From the NCBI RefSeq assembly GCF_023343835.1, contig NC_064447.1:12057501-12121500 (forward strand): DNA of 64,000 nt, read 5' to 3'. The position numbers and the translations under genes were made by a program. Every line of letters starts with the position of its first letter. Positions within the stretch are counted from its first letter, which is position 1. The DNA is from Lagopus muta (Eukaryota; Chordata; Aves; Galliformes; Phasianidae). The notes beneath the pieces were generated by a model. That model worked only from the letters and a program-made list of their open reading frames with translations. It had not been told where the DNA came from and searched no databases. Below, one piece after another: positions 22,086-35,075 of the stretch.

Positions 22086-22661
22086 CCTTAATTTGTGTTA
22101 TAGGTAAACAGAGGAACCGGAGAGGCAGGACAGGAAGGCAGAGCCCCGTCAGAGTCCTGTGCCGCTCAAGGAGATAAACAAGAACTCCAGAAATGAGAAG
22201 ATTCTTAAGGTGATGGCTCAACGCGTGAGGAAATACGGGGCAAAAGGCAGCTATCAAGGAGAGGAAGCTGGAGAAGGGCAGGCTGCTCCGAGCAGTGAGG
22301 TCAGCACTGCAAAAATAGCACGGGGAAGCTTCCTGCAGGCAGCCAGCCGCGAGCACACATGGCCCTGTGCTCCTCCTGCACACAGGTGGGCCCAGCTCCC
22401 AGCTCGAAACTGGGCTGAAATCTCCCGGCGGCACCGAGTTCCATCCACAAAGGGCTCCTCTGCTCCTGTCGCACCTGTAGCTGTGCTTTATTTCCCAGGG
22501 AGCGCTGCCAGCACAACGCTGCTCCGTTGGTGATGTCCTGTTGGGTTGCCCTAACTGAAGATCTCACCCTAAAGGCATGAGGAATGTGAGGCTGCATTCA
22601 CTGAAAGCAGCTATTTTTCTTGAATGAGTATCAAAACCAGCCCTGGCCATTTGTCAGTGCA

Positions 22662-22691
22662 ACAGACAGGCAGACAGACAGACAGACGGAC
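22662..22691. repeat. (ACAG)n microsatellite, imperfect
   Basis: AACAGACAGGCAGACAGACA continues for seven tetranucleotide units with two substitutions. Confidence 0.9.
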
Positions 22692-25600
22692 ACCCTCCTG
22701 GCTCGGTGGGATCCCCAGCTTGGTTGTGCAGAGAACTCATCACTCCAGCAGTGCGAGGCACAGCGCTGGGACAGCAGCCAGCTGAGCAGGGCCCAGTGCT
22801 GGCAGAGCGTTCTGTTTGGGTTCCCGTTGTGCCAGGGGTCTCAAGGCTTGTTTGGAGTTCATCTGCATGCGGCGGGTTGGATGGAGTCTGCCTTTCTGGT
22901 CACAAGCAGTTAGATATTCATACCAATCCTGCTCTGTGACAAACAGCATCCATAAATCTCTGGGCAAAGCCAAGGGAGCCTTGTCTTGCATTACTCCATG
23001 CTGCCCCTTTGGAGCTTTGAACCCCCGGTGCCTCCACAAGCATGGAAGACTTAATCAATGTCCTATCAAAAGGAGCAGAATAAATCTCGTTATCTTATGG
23101 GACAAGGTCACACTCCCTGTGTGGCCATTTGGCAACAGATGGGGCTGCTCCTAGGTTGTCCTCTCTTTGCAGGAAGTCTTCCATCAACTTTTGCAACACA
23201 TGAGACTCTTATTCATCTCCAAAATGCAGTTTCAGCAGTTGGCCCTGCCTTGGCTTGCTCAGTGGGTCACTTGTCAAACTTCCCATTACGGTTCACCAAG
23301 GATATAACATAGCATTGTGCCCAGCCTTGTCTCCAGGACCTCACCACTGCATACGACCCAAATGGGATCCCTCTGAATCTTCTGTGCTGTATATACCAGA
23401 TGAAATGAGAACAGATGTCTTTTCCTAGCATCTGTGTTCGTTCAGAACTAGACACTCCAAACACAGCCCTTACTTCAGAGGTTTCTCTGAAATAAGACTT
23501 TTCCTGTTGGTCTTCTCTGCTCAGCTGGATTGGTTTTTCAAGCTCACCTGCCCTCTGTTCTTGCTGCTTTGACTCCTTCTGTGATCCCAGTGATTCATTA
23601 CAGGATTGCACAAAAGCGTGGCAAAATCTCTGGAAAAATGGCCTCTGACATCAGTGAGTCTTGGGTCAGAAATCCAATTTTCCTGTCCCATTGCCCCAGG
23701 CTGTCCAAGCCATTGACCTGTCAGCCCCTCCATTGGTCTACGGGCAAGGACAGCTGTGTAGGCAGAAATGCATTTTTTGGGCTGATTTTCCCTTCCACCC
23801 TCAGACAAGGAAGAGGATGCACAGCTGATAGCAACTCATGGCAGTGTTTGTTTGCATTTCCAACAGCCTTTGATAGAGCTGGGCTCCTGCCTGCACTGCC
23901 TGAGCTCTGGGGAGCTCGAGAACGTGGGAGGACCGTGTCCCCATCCGGGACAGGAGAGGGCTGCTGGCATTTTCAGCTGGACACACATTCCCTTCAAGGG
24001 ACAAAGGGGCACGTTAAGAGAGGAAGAAACCCTGTGCAGCCTGCAGGAAGGAGGGGGCCGAAGAGGACTTGATTTCACCATCAGTGGGGAGAGAAGATAG
24101 GCATGGAAATCCAGAATGCATCCAGCTCATGTCCCGTGGGACAGAGGATACGGGGGCTATGTGTGAAGGAGCTGCTCACCAGGCCTCCCAGCACAGAGAG
24201 ATGGGGTCTATTCTGCCTGCCACCCTATAGCCATGACCCAGTTTCACTGTGACATTTCTCAACTGTAGGCTTTTTCCTTTTTGTCCCCCTGCTCGCTGTT
24301 CCCTCCCTCCCCCTCGGCACAGGCATTTGATATTTACTCTCAGGCTGGGAGGGACAGAGGAGGCTTTTCCTTGCCTTGCCCCTGCATTGTTTCCTGCTGG
24401 TATTTGGGAACAAGTGTGACATTCAGGGGAGCCGCAGCGGACAAAGCCTGCCTGGAGGTAATGGTAGCACAGGCGGCCGGATCGGGTATCAGCGGACGCA
24501 GGGCATCCGAGAGCTTTTGACTCTGTCTTTTTTAGGAAGAGCTTTCTCAGCCTGGTATCTCTGAGATTAGGTTTTGTCCCCAGAGGAGCCCGTTGTGTCT
24601 CCTTTGTGAGTGCAGCTGTGGGAACCCGCGGCACGATTCGGGCTGGGAGTTTTAGGACAATGCTGAAAGGCACCGGTGCTCCTGGCCGACCCGACACGTC
24701 CAGAGGGACTGCTCCCAGCAAGGAGCTGCCGACATCTGCTTGCCAGCACTATCTCTTCTCTACTCAGATGTCTGTAGAAGAGCAGGTATGCATGGAAGCT
24801 CTGTGCCCTTGGCAAGCAGCCCCAAGCCTGAGCGTGGAGATGGAGAGGGTGAGACACACACATTCCACTGAGGAATGGATGGTGATTGCTGATCACCGTA
24901 TAAAAATATGGATGGAGGAGGAGGGTGCATCCTCTCATTCCTGGTTCTGCACTGAGGAAATAGAAACAACTCAAAAACTCAGTGATCAGTGGAAAAAGGC
25001 ATGGGGAGGTACAGGGCTGCCAGCATCACAGTCTGGTGTGACCCTGCCCATCGAGGTGGGATGCTGTCAGGAGCACCAACAAGCCTGAGGAGCCTGCTGT
25101 GCCTCTTCCTCCCAAAGAAACCAGCACCCCTCCCCAGTCCAGTTAAAATATCTGATATACTACAGCTCCTGACTGCATTCAGTCCCTATAAAGTCAGTGC
25201 TGGCTTTGCACTGCCTCACCAGCATCACGCAACCCATAACCGAACCCTTATCTCCAGCCTTCTTGTGCTCACAGATCGATTCCTCCCTCCTCTTTGTTGA
25301 GTCTCTGTTCTGGGTTCAGACAGACTTTTCATCACAGTTAATATCCTGGCCAGATGAAACACTGAAGTGCTTGAGAACAAATAGAGCTGTTTACTGGCTT
25401 AACCTAAATGTGGGATGCAGTTGGATCAAGACATTTCTCCTCCTGCCCAGGGTTTCCCCCGCATGGCTCAGTGTCCTGGCTCCACTCCTCAGCATCATCT
25501 GTGGTTTCTCTGCTCCGCAGCACACTGTCACTGAGAATTTGCAGTTTTCCATTTGTGACACACTGGTTTTGCTTAAGGTGACAGATGATCTCCTCACTCT

Positions 25601-28600
25601 GCGATAAAGTGATTCGCTCATCCCAGGCTGCATCTGCTGCTTAGTTGCAGCCCGCCCTTGGAGAGACTTTTGTTTCTGCTCAGCATCTGCACTGCAGCTG
25701 TTTGCCATTGACTTTCCCCTGTTGTCTTTAGCAGCTAGATACCCTCTTCCTACTGCACTTCAACTCGTTGCATTTCCTTCTATTATTCTCAGTTCTCCAA
25801 ACCAGGCCATTCCTTTCTACAGCTTTGAGGAAGAGCAGCACTCTGCTGCAACCCCACACAGAGGGGTTGGTGTGATCCAGCAGGATGGGTTTGGTGAGAA
25901 ATGATGGAAGTGAGAGTGCTGGAGACAACGGGGACAGTGGGGGACACCATAGGGGTGTGTGCCATCCAGGGTGGCTGACTGGGAAGGTGACCTGATCTGG
26001 GAAGGGAGAGATGCTCTAGGATGAGCAGAATGGTCTGTGCTGCAGATCTGGAGCAGGAAGCCAGTCTCTCCCTGAGGCCACCAGCCTGCAGCCGCCGTGA
26101 CATGTGCGAGTGTGCAGCCCTGGCTGAGGTGTCTGGGAGCAGTTCCAAGCTGATGCAAGCCAAGCCGGCTGCCGAACACACGCATCCTCCATGCAAGGAA
26201 AAGATGTCTTAGCGAGGACACAAAGTGTGCAATGGGCAGGTCCCTGGATGGAGCCACTTCCCTCCAGAACATCTGGAAAACTGCTCCCCTGCTCCAGTAA
26301 ACAGGCGTCCAGAGGAAGATCTGAACTAGCATTGTCCTCCCTTTGGGACGTGGTGGAGCCAAGGTAGGAAAATCCAGCGGGATGGGAGGATGTAGGCTCT
26401 CCAAGAATAACTTACAGCTGTCCTGGATGCTCAGAGACCCAGAGGGCTGAAGAACGTGTTGGCAAAGTTGCAGATGTTATCAATTCTCTTTATTCTTGGC
26501 AAAAGGATGGAGGAAGTGACGGTTTCTCAGGAGGCTCACCTGAAGGCAGCCTCAGCCATTTCTCCCACCTCTGTGGGCACCAACGGGTCTCTGGGACAGG
26601 CTCAGGACTCCAGCAATGGGATATCTTCAAAACTATACCATTCTGCATTGGCAAGGATGGGCCACTGCTTTAAGAAGCAAGAAGAGAAAAGGCATTGGGG
26701 TATCAAGTCCTCTAAGGAAGGACAAAACAGAGTCAAGAGAAGGACATCACATCCTCAGCCCTGGGGTAGAAATTTGGAAAAGGTGAGGGCTGTTTCAGGG
26801 CTCCAGCTCCAGAACAGAGTGCAGTGCTGAGAAAGGGCTGCAGTGCACAGAGAGCAAAGGGAGGTTTTGTTTCAATCTCTGATAGCAATAATTATGTCAC
26901 AGCTGCAGAGGAGATGGCCCACAGCTATTTTTCTGGAGTTTGCAGGCCCAGATAGGGGTGAATCAGGCAGATCAACTCTGTCTTCAGAGAGGGATAAGCA
27001 AGGAGCCTATTCTCCAGCATGGACGGAGGTGGAGCCTGGCCTGCACAGACTGAAGGAAACACTGGGATGAGAGCACCTTGGCTGTCCCCCTGGCCACTCT
27101 GTTTTCAGGGACAGGTCCAAAACACAAGGCAGCTGATTGCAGTGTTCTCCAGACACCAAAGATGGATGTCACACCTCCTACCACACAGAGAAAACGAAGT
27201 GGAGTGTGATGCTGAGGTCTTGCTCCAGGATGGTGCTCCAGCCTTGCCCAGCAACCACTGGCATGGGAACCTCCCATGCAGCTCTGGGGAAATCCAGGAG
27301 CCAGCTAAGCACAGCTCTGCTCGTAGCACTGAACCATCACACTGTAAATCTTTTTTTTGTGGCACCCTTGGCTAGGATGTTCTCCACCCAATGCATTGCT
27401 CTGTGCATTTCCCTTCTGTAGATAAAGACAGTTCCAAAGCAGCCTTCAGGGCATACTTGGACCGTGTGAGACCAGCGGTGGGGCTGTGGGTTAAGGGGTC
27501 AGCATTGAGCTTAGGAGGCTTAAAAAAAATACCTTACAAGAGCATATTTAGGCTGAGCTCTCCCTGGGATCTCTTTCCAGCCCCTCTCCCCTCCTCCGTG
27601 GGGCTCAGTGCAGCCTTCTGCGAAATCTCCAAGTGACAAAAGGCTCTTTGGACTCAGCATCAGCCACAGCCCATTGCCCAGGCCTGGGACAGAGGACAGG
27701 ACCATCTGCTCCAGGGCAAATGAGCCCCATGGCCAGATGCTCCACTTCTGTAAAAGCCTTGGAGCCGGTTCATGGGAACAGCTTCACTCTCCCCCCCCCC
27801 TCCCTCCTCCCGCTCCCATTAACCTCTTTACTGCCACTGATGTGTTCACAACAACATCCAAGGCAGAAGGAGAGGGAGGTGTGCTGGGAGCCGGCCTGAC
27901 ACGTTGGTGTGAAGTTTGCCATCCTCCCTTCCCCGTGCTGCGGCCATGGGTCGGAAGCCCCAGGCTGGCAGGAGGCTGCAGGCTGCACGGGAGCAGAGTG
28001 GGGGCACAGCAGGGTACTGGGAGGAGGTGTCAGAATTGGCACTGGCCCTGGGAAGTGGCCCCACAGGGGGTCTGCACCAGCCCGTTCCCACGAGCCAGTC
28101 CCAGGGGTCTTTCCCAGGGTTTCCCTTGCACGAGCATCAGCAGCATGGCCCATCAGCTGCAAAATGCCCCAGCAGTGGGGAATAACATTCCAGAGACACC
28201 TCCCGTCCTTCTCCCATGCATAGCAGCCTTAGTGTCTGGGTGTCCTCACCTCTCAGCCATGGGACATGGCTTCTTCTCTTCCCACTCCTCTTTCATGGGC
28301 ATCCTCCAGCCCTGTGGTCCCAGTTACTCAGGAAGCAGTGCCATGGTGTTTGCTTCAGGTCTTTGGCTCTTCTTGGAAATACAAGAGGGGTCTCTGGGGT
28401 CGTGGTCCCCATCTACCTGTGCACTGCTCACTCTCAGCTGTCTGCTCCAATCCATACAGCATGCAACAGTCCACATCCAACCACGTGGGATGGGACAGAA
28501 ACCTAGAACTCCCCATCATGCTGTCAGCTGGGAAGAAGCCATGTAACTTCAGTACTCCCTATTACTTCCAGTGTCAGAAAGGGGATAGCAGTGCCATTTG

Positions 28601-28954
28601 GCAGGATGCTCCCACATAGCACCCAGTTCTGCCTGTCTGGAGCACAAGGATGCACCACCTGCATGCCACAGACACCACAGAGCAGCAAGTGCTCATCCAG
28701 GCTGCACCCAACTGGTTTTCTGCCCCTCTAAACTAATTTCCAATGCCCCAGGCCACCAAGGGTTAATGCCACCAGCTCCACAGGCTGTCCTGCTGGGGGG
28801 GAAAAAGGAAGGGGGGGCATGGATCACAGGTGGGACGCGAGCTCCCGAGGCACAGTGGCCTGCTGGAAGAGACCTTGACTATTGAACCCTGAAAAATCTC
28901 CCCATCTCAGGCAGATCCTTTCTTGCCCTGGTTCCCACAGGGCTCCACAGCCAC

Positions 28955-29335
28955 GCCGCACCCCCGGAGGGTCACACGCTGCGGCTGCATCTCACCCGGC
29001 GCAGTGGGAATCCGATTAGCCACCGGCCCCAGCGCTGGGATTGGGCAAAAACGCGGGCGAGAGAAGGGCCCCGCGCCTCGGGAAGAGCTTTCCCACACTC
29101 CGTCCCCCAGCGCTGGCGACGGCGGAGGAAATGGTCCATATCTAAATGTGTCCTGATAGCCGCGCTAATCTAGGGCTGGGTGCGCGGCGTGGGGCGGGAG
29201 GGCTGGCAGGGCACACGGCCGCGTTCCTCCGGCACAAAGGGATGCTTTCACCCTCTCGGGCTGCTGGAAAAGCAGAGGGACCAGGGGACAGCACCCGGTG
29301 CGTGGGGCCCCGGCGTGGGGATGCACGGTGCAGGC
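28955..29335. promoter_or_regulatory. Orphan CpG island
   Basis: About 37 CpG dinucleotides fall in about 400 bp, while the flanks are CpG-poor. The segment includes an inverted CCAAT box (ATTGG, 29038-29043 region) and several GCGC/GGCG motifs. No coding exon is recognised next to it. It may be the promoter of an unannotated non-coding transcript or a Polycomb-type regulatory island about 14.6 kb upstream of LFNG. Confidence 0.65.
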
Positions 29336-29478
29336 ATTCACAGCTCTGAAATCAGGCACTGAAAGGGACAGAAAGTGGTTTCTCGGCAGCCAAAGGGCAT
29401 TTTGGGGTGGTTGCTGGGCAAACTCCAACTCCAATCCTCGGGGATGCTCCATGGGATGGGAGTTGCTCACTTTACACC

Positions 29479-29513
29479 AAAAAAAAAAAGGGGGGGGGGG
29501 GGGGGGGGGGGGG
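29479..29513. repeat. (A)11(G)24 homopolymer junction
   Basis: Eleven A are followed directly by twenty-four G on the plus strand. The G run can form quadruplexes and its exact length is prone to assembly and polymerase error. Confidence 0.9.
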
Positions 29514-30179
29514 CAAAAACATTGGCTAAATGTCAAAAAGAGCTCAGCTCAACCTGGGACATCCCTTCCACCAACACCATGATGTTCTGTTGCTTTTTTT
29601 GGGATCTTTCTCACCTTTTAACTCTTCTTTCTGCAGCAGTGCAGTTGAAATAAGAAAAAAAAAAAAAAAAGAAAAAAAAAACCCACACAAAGCACAACCT
29701 ATTTTGAAATGAAGAAGCCATCAATCTTTTGTTTTGAAAATGTTGAAACAAGATGTTTCGACATCTTCAAATGATTTCCTTTGCTCGTTTTTGGCTGAAG
29801 CCCTGCATTTGCATTTGACCTGAATTTGCACATTGTTGGTTCCCCACAAAAGGGCACATTTTTTGGTGAACTCAGCCTCATTTGTCAGCTCTGCAGCCAA
29901 GCTTCTGCAAGCAGTTTTCACAATGAGGGAATAAGGAGCTGGTCTGGGTAAAGGTGAAGATCCTCTTAAAGCTTGCCTCTGTGCCACACAAAATCATAAA
30001 ACTCCTTTTTCCTGTTCCCTCTTTTTCTGCACTGTCTCTTTTTGCCTCCACTCTTGGCTGCATACAGTGAATAAATGTTGTTGCCAACACAGCACTGAAA
30101 CTGTCAGAGAACACAGAAACCACAAAGCTCAAAGCCAGGATGGGGTGATGTCCCCCTTGGAGACCATCCTGGGCTACCC

Positions 30180-30339
30180 TGTGCAGGACAGTGAAGTCAC
30201 TGTCCCTGGAGGTGTTCCAGAATCATGGAGATGTGGCACCAGGGGACACGGTCAGCGCGCACATTGGGACCAGCTGGGGTTGGATGTGGGCACCTTAGAG
30301 GACTTTCCCAACCTTAGCAACTCTGTGACTCTAGGATAA
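30180..30339 (+). mobile_element. CR1 LINE 3'-end fragment (diverged)
   Basis: It shows the CR1 order GTCACTGTCCCTGGAGGTGT, then GGGGACACGGTCAG, then a diverged GACTTTCCCAACCT, and ends CTCTGTGACTCTAGG, a decayed octamer pair. It is more diverged than the other copies. Confidence 0.75.
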
Positions 30340-33300
30340 GGGAAAATTTCCACCTGGGAAGGAAGTGCCCCAGTGTTCCCCTGCTTCCCAAGCCTGGCGG
30401 GACATATAGGGCCGGATGAGAGGGAGCAGCAGAGCTGCCAGAAAAGAGCATCCCTCGCCTTATCTCCCTTCAGTTCACATTAGCAGCAAAGTCCCCACCC
30501 TTGCTCAGAGCCCCACCATGCAGCTCCTCACTACCTCTGCCACTGGTGGGGCAACTTCCCTCCTCACTGAAGACCATCATAATGGGTGAAAAATCCTAGT
30601 GCTGGGAGCTGGAAAAGCAATGGCCTTCCTCATTTGCACCACGGAAAGGGAGGGAAGGCAGCGTTTCTGTGGCTGGCAAACCTTCCTCCATCCTTTCTCT
30701 TGGCCCTGTTGCAATGTGCCTGTTTTAACTTGTCTGAGTGTCTCACTGGGGAGATGGACTGGAAAACACCAGGCGGATCCAGGCAGCTTGCTCCACAGGG
30801 AAAGCTTTCAGCACATAATAGTCTTGGGCTGGTTTGATGCCTAGTGTAAGATGCAGCTGAACAAAAACATGGAGAAAGAGCTTGAATAGGAAAGAGCATC
30901 TCGAGAAACAGGCAGCCTTTCTTTCCTCTAATGCAGCAGAAGCTGCCCCAGAGCTGTGCGTGCGGGGAGAGGGGCTCCCATTTCATCTCAGTATGAAGGC
31001 TGCCACTGAAAATTAAAGTAAATACATAATTCCTCCAATTCCTGCCCCGTTGCTATGGGGACACAATTTAATTAATCACAATGCCAATGCCCTGCACACC
31101 ACAAAGCTGCCTGGGAAAATATGATGGGTATCTCTGCATATATATCAATGCCTTGCTTACCTCTTGGTTTTACTCACTTCCAGAACGTGCCAAAAGCCCT
31201 GGGAGGACACGTGGTGTAAGCTGGGCCATAGGCACAGCAGCTCTGCTGTGGTCCAGACTGGGAGAGCAGGAGCTACCCGAACTGGATCCCTTGCTATGGC
31301 ATGCAGACTGGGTGGAAAAGCCACACACATGAGGAATTTCCAGAGAAGAAAGGGGAGAGTACAGCCTTATTTAGTCTGCCCAGGGCTTCCCTTGGAAAAC
31401 TCATGGAGATCCGACCGGTGCGATCCCAGTAACTTCTGCCTCATAGACCATGGTGTGATAGGAGGCAGTGGAGTTGGAGCAGAAGCATCTCCACCTCTCA
31501 CCCACGTGAGGCACACTCTTCCCACACCCCAAATTTACCCAAATTCCTCATTTTGCAGACGAGCAGCCGAGTCCAGGAGCTGCACGGGGATTGCGGGGAG
31601 ATCCACTGTGGGGACTTGGCAGCAGCACAGGAAATCCAGCTGTCAAGAAGGCTCCAGCACGCACCCATCCCTGCCCCACGGCAGCTTTTTCTGGTTTGTG
31701 TTTCAGACAGCGCTGATCCTGCTGGCCAGCCCTTACCTGCCAGCAGCTGTCAGACACCGCAGCAAAGAGTAGCCCCAAGGCACGAACAGCCCGCCGTGGG
31801 GCCGCACCTAGATCCACCTCCATGATGCAACCATGTCTTACTGCACAGCTGCTCACCTCACTGCCAACAGCCCCTGCGGCCCCGCCACAGAACGGGGCTC
31901 CGAGCTGCCCTCCGAAATGGGAGCTTGGCAGCAGCTCAGCTGTGTGCTCAGTCCCAGCCTTGACAGAGAAATCTCAGCAGAAGTGAGGGGCGAGGAGCTC
32001 AGCTCAGCAACAGGAATCCTCTTGGAGAAGGGTTGCGCATCCAGATTTAGCCTTTGTGAGGACATCAGTGCATCATCTGGGCCAGCTGCACTGGACATTC
32101 TCCTGTAGGGTTACAATTTACTTCTCCCCCTGGTTGAAGTTTTGCCTCAATTCACTGCCTGTAAGCACTGCCCCAGGAGAGCTACAAGGAACAACAGAGG
32201 CCCTGTGCTGTGCCTCAGTCCTCACACACGTCACACACCATGGAGCTTCACCAACGTAGAAAGGTTGTGGTCATGCAGGTGCTCTGCTCCTGGTGGTGTG
32301 GACCTGCCTGCTTCTAAGAGCTGCAAATGAAAGGAGAAGCTCAGGTGATAAGGTTTGACTCGGTTAGACAAGGGCAGGATAGATAAGCAAACTCAAAGAC
32401 CTGATCCCACATCCCCATAGCCATCATGCATGCCAGAGAGAAGTGGTCAACTCAGCTACAGAGCTCAGCTGGGGATGATCACCCTGCTGCTTGCACAGGG
32501 ACCCTGAGGCGATGTGACAGCAGGTGCCCTGATGACACCCCTTGCTATCACAGATCTTCACTGCGGTGCTTTGAGGCAACACAATCAGCCATGCTGCTGC
32601 TCTGTGTGTGAGCAGCTGCCAGCTAGGAAATAAAAGGATGGCCCCAAGCAGGATCAGATTTTACCACCCAGGTCCTGGTGAGAGCTGGCACAGGATGGCT
32701 GTGCTGCTATGCTAGCCTATGGGCTACATCAGTACATGGGAACAGCACAGACACCTCCACAGAAGGACGTGGACACATCCAAAGACACAGAACATAAAAA
32801 CCCAGGCCTCGAAGAACAAAGTTGGGGGCTGACAAGGAGGAAGAGCCATCTGGCAGCTCCAGGCATCTTGACCCCATCTGAAGGGACTCACCTCTCCGGC
32901 TCATCTGGAGAGTTTATTTTTCCCTTGGTGCTTCCCGTTGGAAAATGTAGGCCCTCATTCCCATTCCTGAGCTCCCCAGGGAGCTGGAGGATTCCTTCAC
33001 TGTTTTTACAGTTTGCGTCGCTTCCCCTCTCCCTGTTTTCCTTTTCCTCTTATCCGTGACACGAAGCTTAACTAAATCCAGGGGAGGGGAGTGAGGAGGA
33101 GGAACAAAACCCTGACTGTGACTCACCCTCCTGCATGATGCCCCAGCACAGAGGCAGATTTTCAGGTGCAGTGAGACAGAGAGCTGGGCACTGCCCATAG
33201 GGCAGCAGGTCTGGCTTCACAACCCCCATCCCAACTCTTCACTTCTTCCATGGGATTTCCCCTTCTCCTCTTTCCAGTACCTTCACCGCCGCTTGGGGAC

Positions 33301-34978
33301 AAGGGGGGACAGTGTTCTAGGGAACAGCCCCAACTTGAGAGCCATAAATCACCAGCAGTGGGAACAAAGGCGCCTGTTGGATGAGGAGGGGGCAAGAGGC
33401 ATTGCTTCTGGCTGCCTGGATTTATGGCACCCTCTGGCTCCTTTAGCAATGGATGCATTCGACAGAGGACTGAAAGCAACAGTCTTAGAGGGGGAGATAA
33501 AAGACTAGGGGGAAAAAAGGATCATCTTTTTTTCTTCTCTTTTTTTTTTCCTCAAATCAGTGGAGGGTAAGCAGGAACCATGGCAACACCACCTCCTCAG
33601 GCTGCTCATGGAGACCCCACACCCACCACCCTTCCCCATCCTACAGTCCTCAATAAACCCAACGTCAGTGCCCCTGAGCATCGCACACCCGTCACCTGCA
33701 CTGTCCAGCCCACAACAGGAGAACTTCTTCCTGAGGATGAAATCAGCTACAGCTTTTGCCCTCGGTGCAGAGAAAGAGGAAGCAAGGGAAAGGAGGAGGA
33801 GGGCAACCCTGTTAACAAACCCGGACTAAACAAGCTGCTGAGGACTGCAGGAGCAGAGCGTGCCCTCATTGATATTGAAATCAGGTGCAATCCATCACCG
33901 GCAACAGGGCCCTTTCATGGGCAGCTGAAAAGAACCACTCTCAAAGGGAAAGGGAAAAACTTGTTCAGGGGAAGGGCGAACCAAAGCGTGGCAGGTGTGG
34001 TATGGAGAGGGATGCTGTCAACACCAGACCGTGATTCATTGCCGTGCCATCACTGGGGCCAGAGCAAAGTGCGGGCAGCACAGTGTCCCCTGGGCTTGGG
34101 GACACACTGGGTGTTGTCAGGATCTGCCACAGAGGGGGAGATGGTTAAAGTCCCAGGGTGGGGAAGTTGGAATGCCCACGCCAGAGCTGAGAGAGGAGGG
34201 CAGCCATGGTGCAGCAATGGGACATGAACCTCTGGGGGACCTGAGCTCCTTCCACCTGCACATGAGTGAAAACACAACACAAAATGAAACTACATTTGGC
34301 TTCTTCAGTCTCAAAGCAACTTTCCCCTGAGCCCAAGGGTCACCACTGGCTCCAGCAGATCCACAGTCATTGGGGACTAGCTTCCCCTGGGTCTGCTTCA
34401 AATGATCACCACTGGGAAGAGAGGGCACCACAGACAGGATCTGTCCATGGGCTCCCCCAAAACTGCTTCTGCAGATGCAGCATGGGCTCGAGGCCCCGAT
34501 GCTCTCACCCCACAGGGTGCTGCCTTTCAGTGTATGTGCGCAGGGTCAGCCTGGAGTCATCCTGCCGCAGCCAAAGGCTTTAAGCAGAGTGATGCCAAAT
34601 CGTCCCAGCGCTCAGCCTTTGGCCTCAGCTCCCCGCACCTGGACACAATCACAGAGCCATCCGAGGAATGGGAAAAAGCCATCAAGCTGCACTTCACCAC
34701 CAGCTGCTGTTTATTTACCCGGGGTCCTTCTTACCCAGCAAAATCGGAGCGGGGGACGAGCGCTTCCCACTCACTCTGGGGACGATGCGGGATGCGGGGG
34801 ATGCTCCATCGGCCGGGGGGAGCTGTGAAAGGACCGTGGCAGGTTTGAACTTTCCCAGCACTGTGCAGAGGCCTGAGGGAAGCCTACATCTGTGTGCGGG
34901 AGCCGGGCCAGCACCGGTGCCTGCGGGGGCGAGCAGGGAGGAAGCGAGCAGCGGGGCTGCAGCCCCACAGTACCCTGC

Positions 34979-35075
34979 GGAGGCGGGGGGGGAGGGGGGG
35001 GGTTGCAAAAATTGCATTCTTCATTCTTCTCTGCTTTTCTTTTTTTTCCTTTTTTTTTTTTTTTTTTTCTTCCCC
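34979..35075. repeat. G-rich run followed by T-rich run
   Basis: GGAGGC then G runs of 8 and 9 or more (34979-35003) precede a nearly pure T/C tract (35032-35075). The preceding 200 bp are moderately CpG-rich. Confidence 0.85.

Larger units (their letters stand above)
14612..28954. other. Intergenic DNA upstream of LFNG, proximal part
   Basis: No protein gene is supported. The segment is mostly unique sequence with the repeats and the enhancer candidate at 18.8-19.1 kb listed separately. A CACGTG E-box is at 15345-15350 and a consensus RBPJ site TGTGGGAA at 16714-16721, both in the range where upstream LFNG clock control might lie. Open frames here lack any recognisable domain. Confidence 0.65.

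Noticed and set aside
27608-28546. 312-codon open frame on the plus strand
   Set aside because: Proline- and serine-rich translation without a recognisable domain, a C run inside it, and overlapping long frames in the other phases; this looks like a chance frame in GC-rich DNA.
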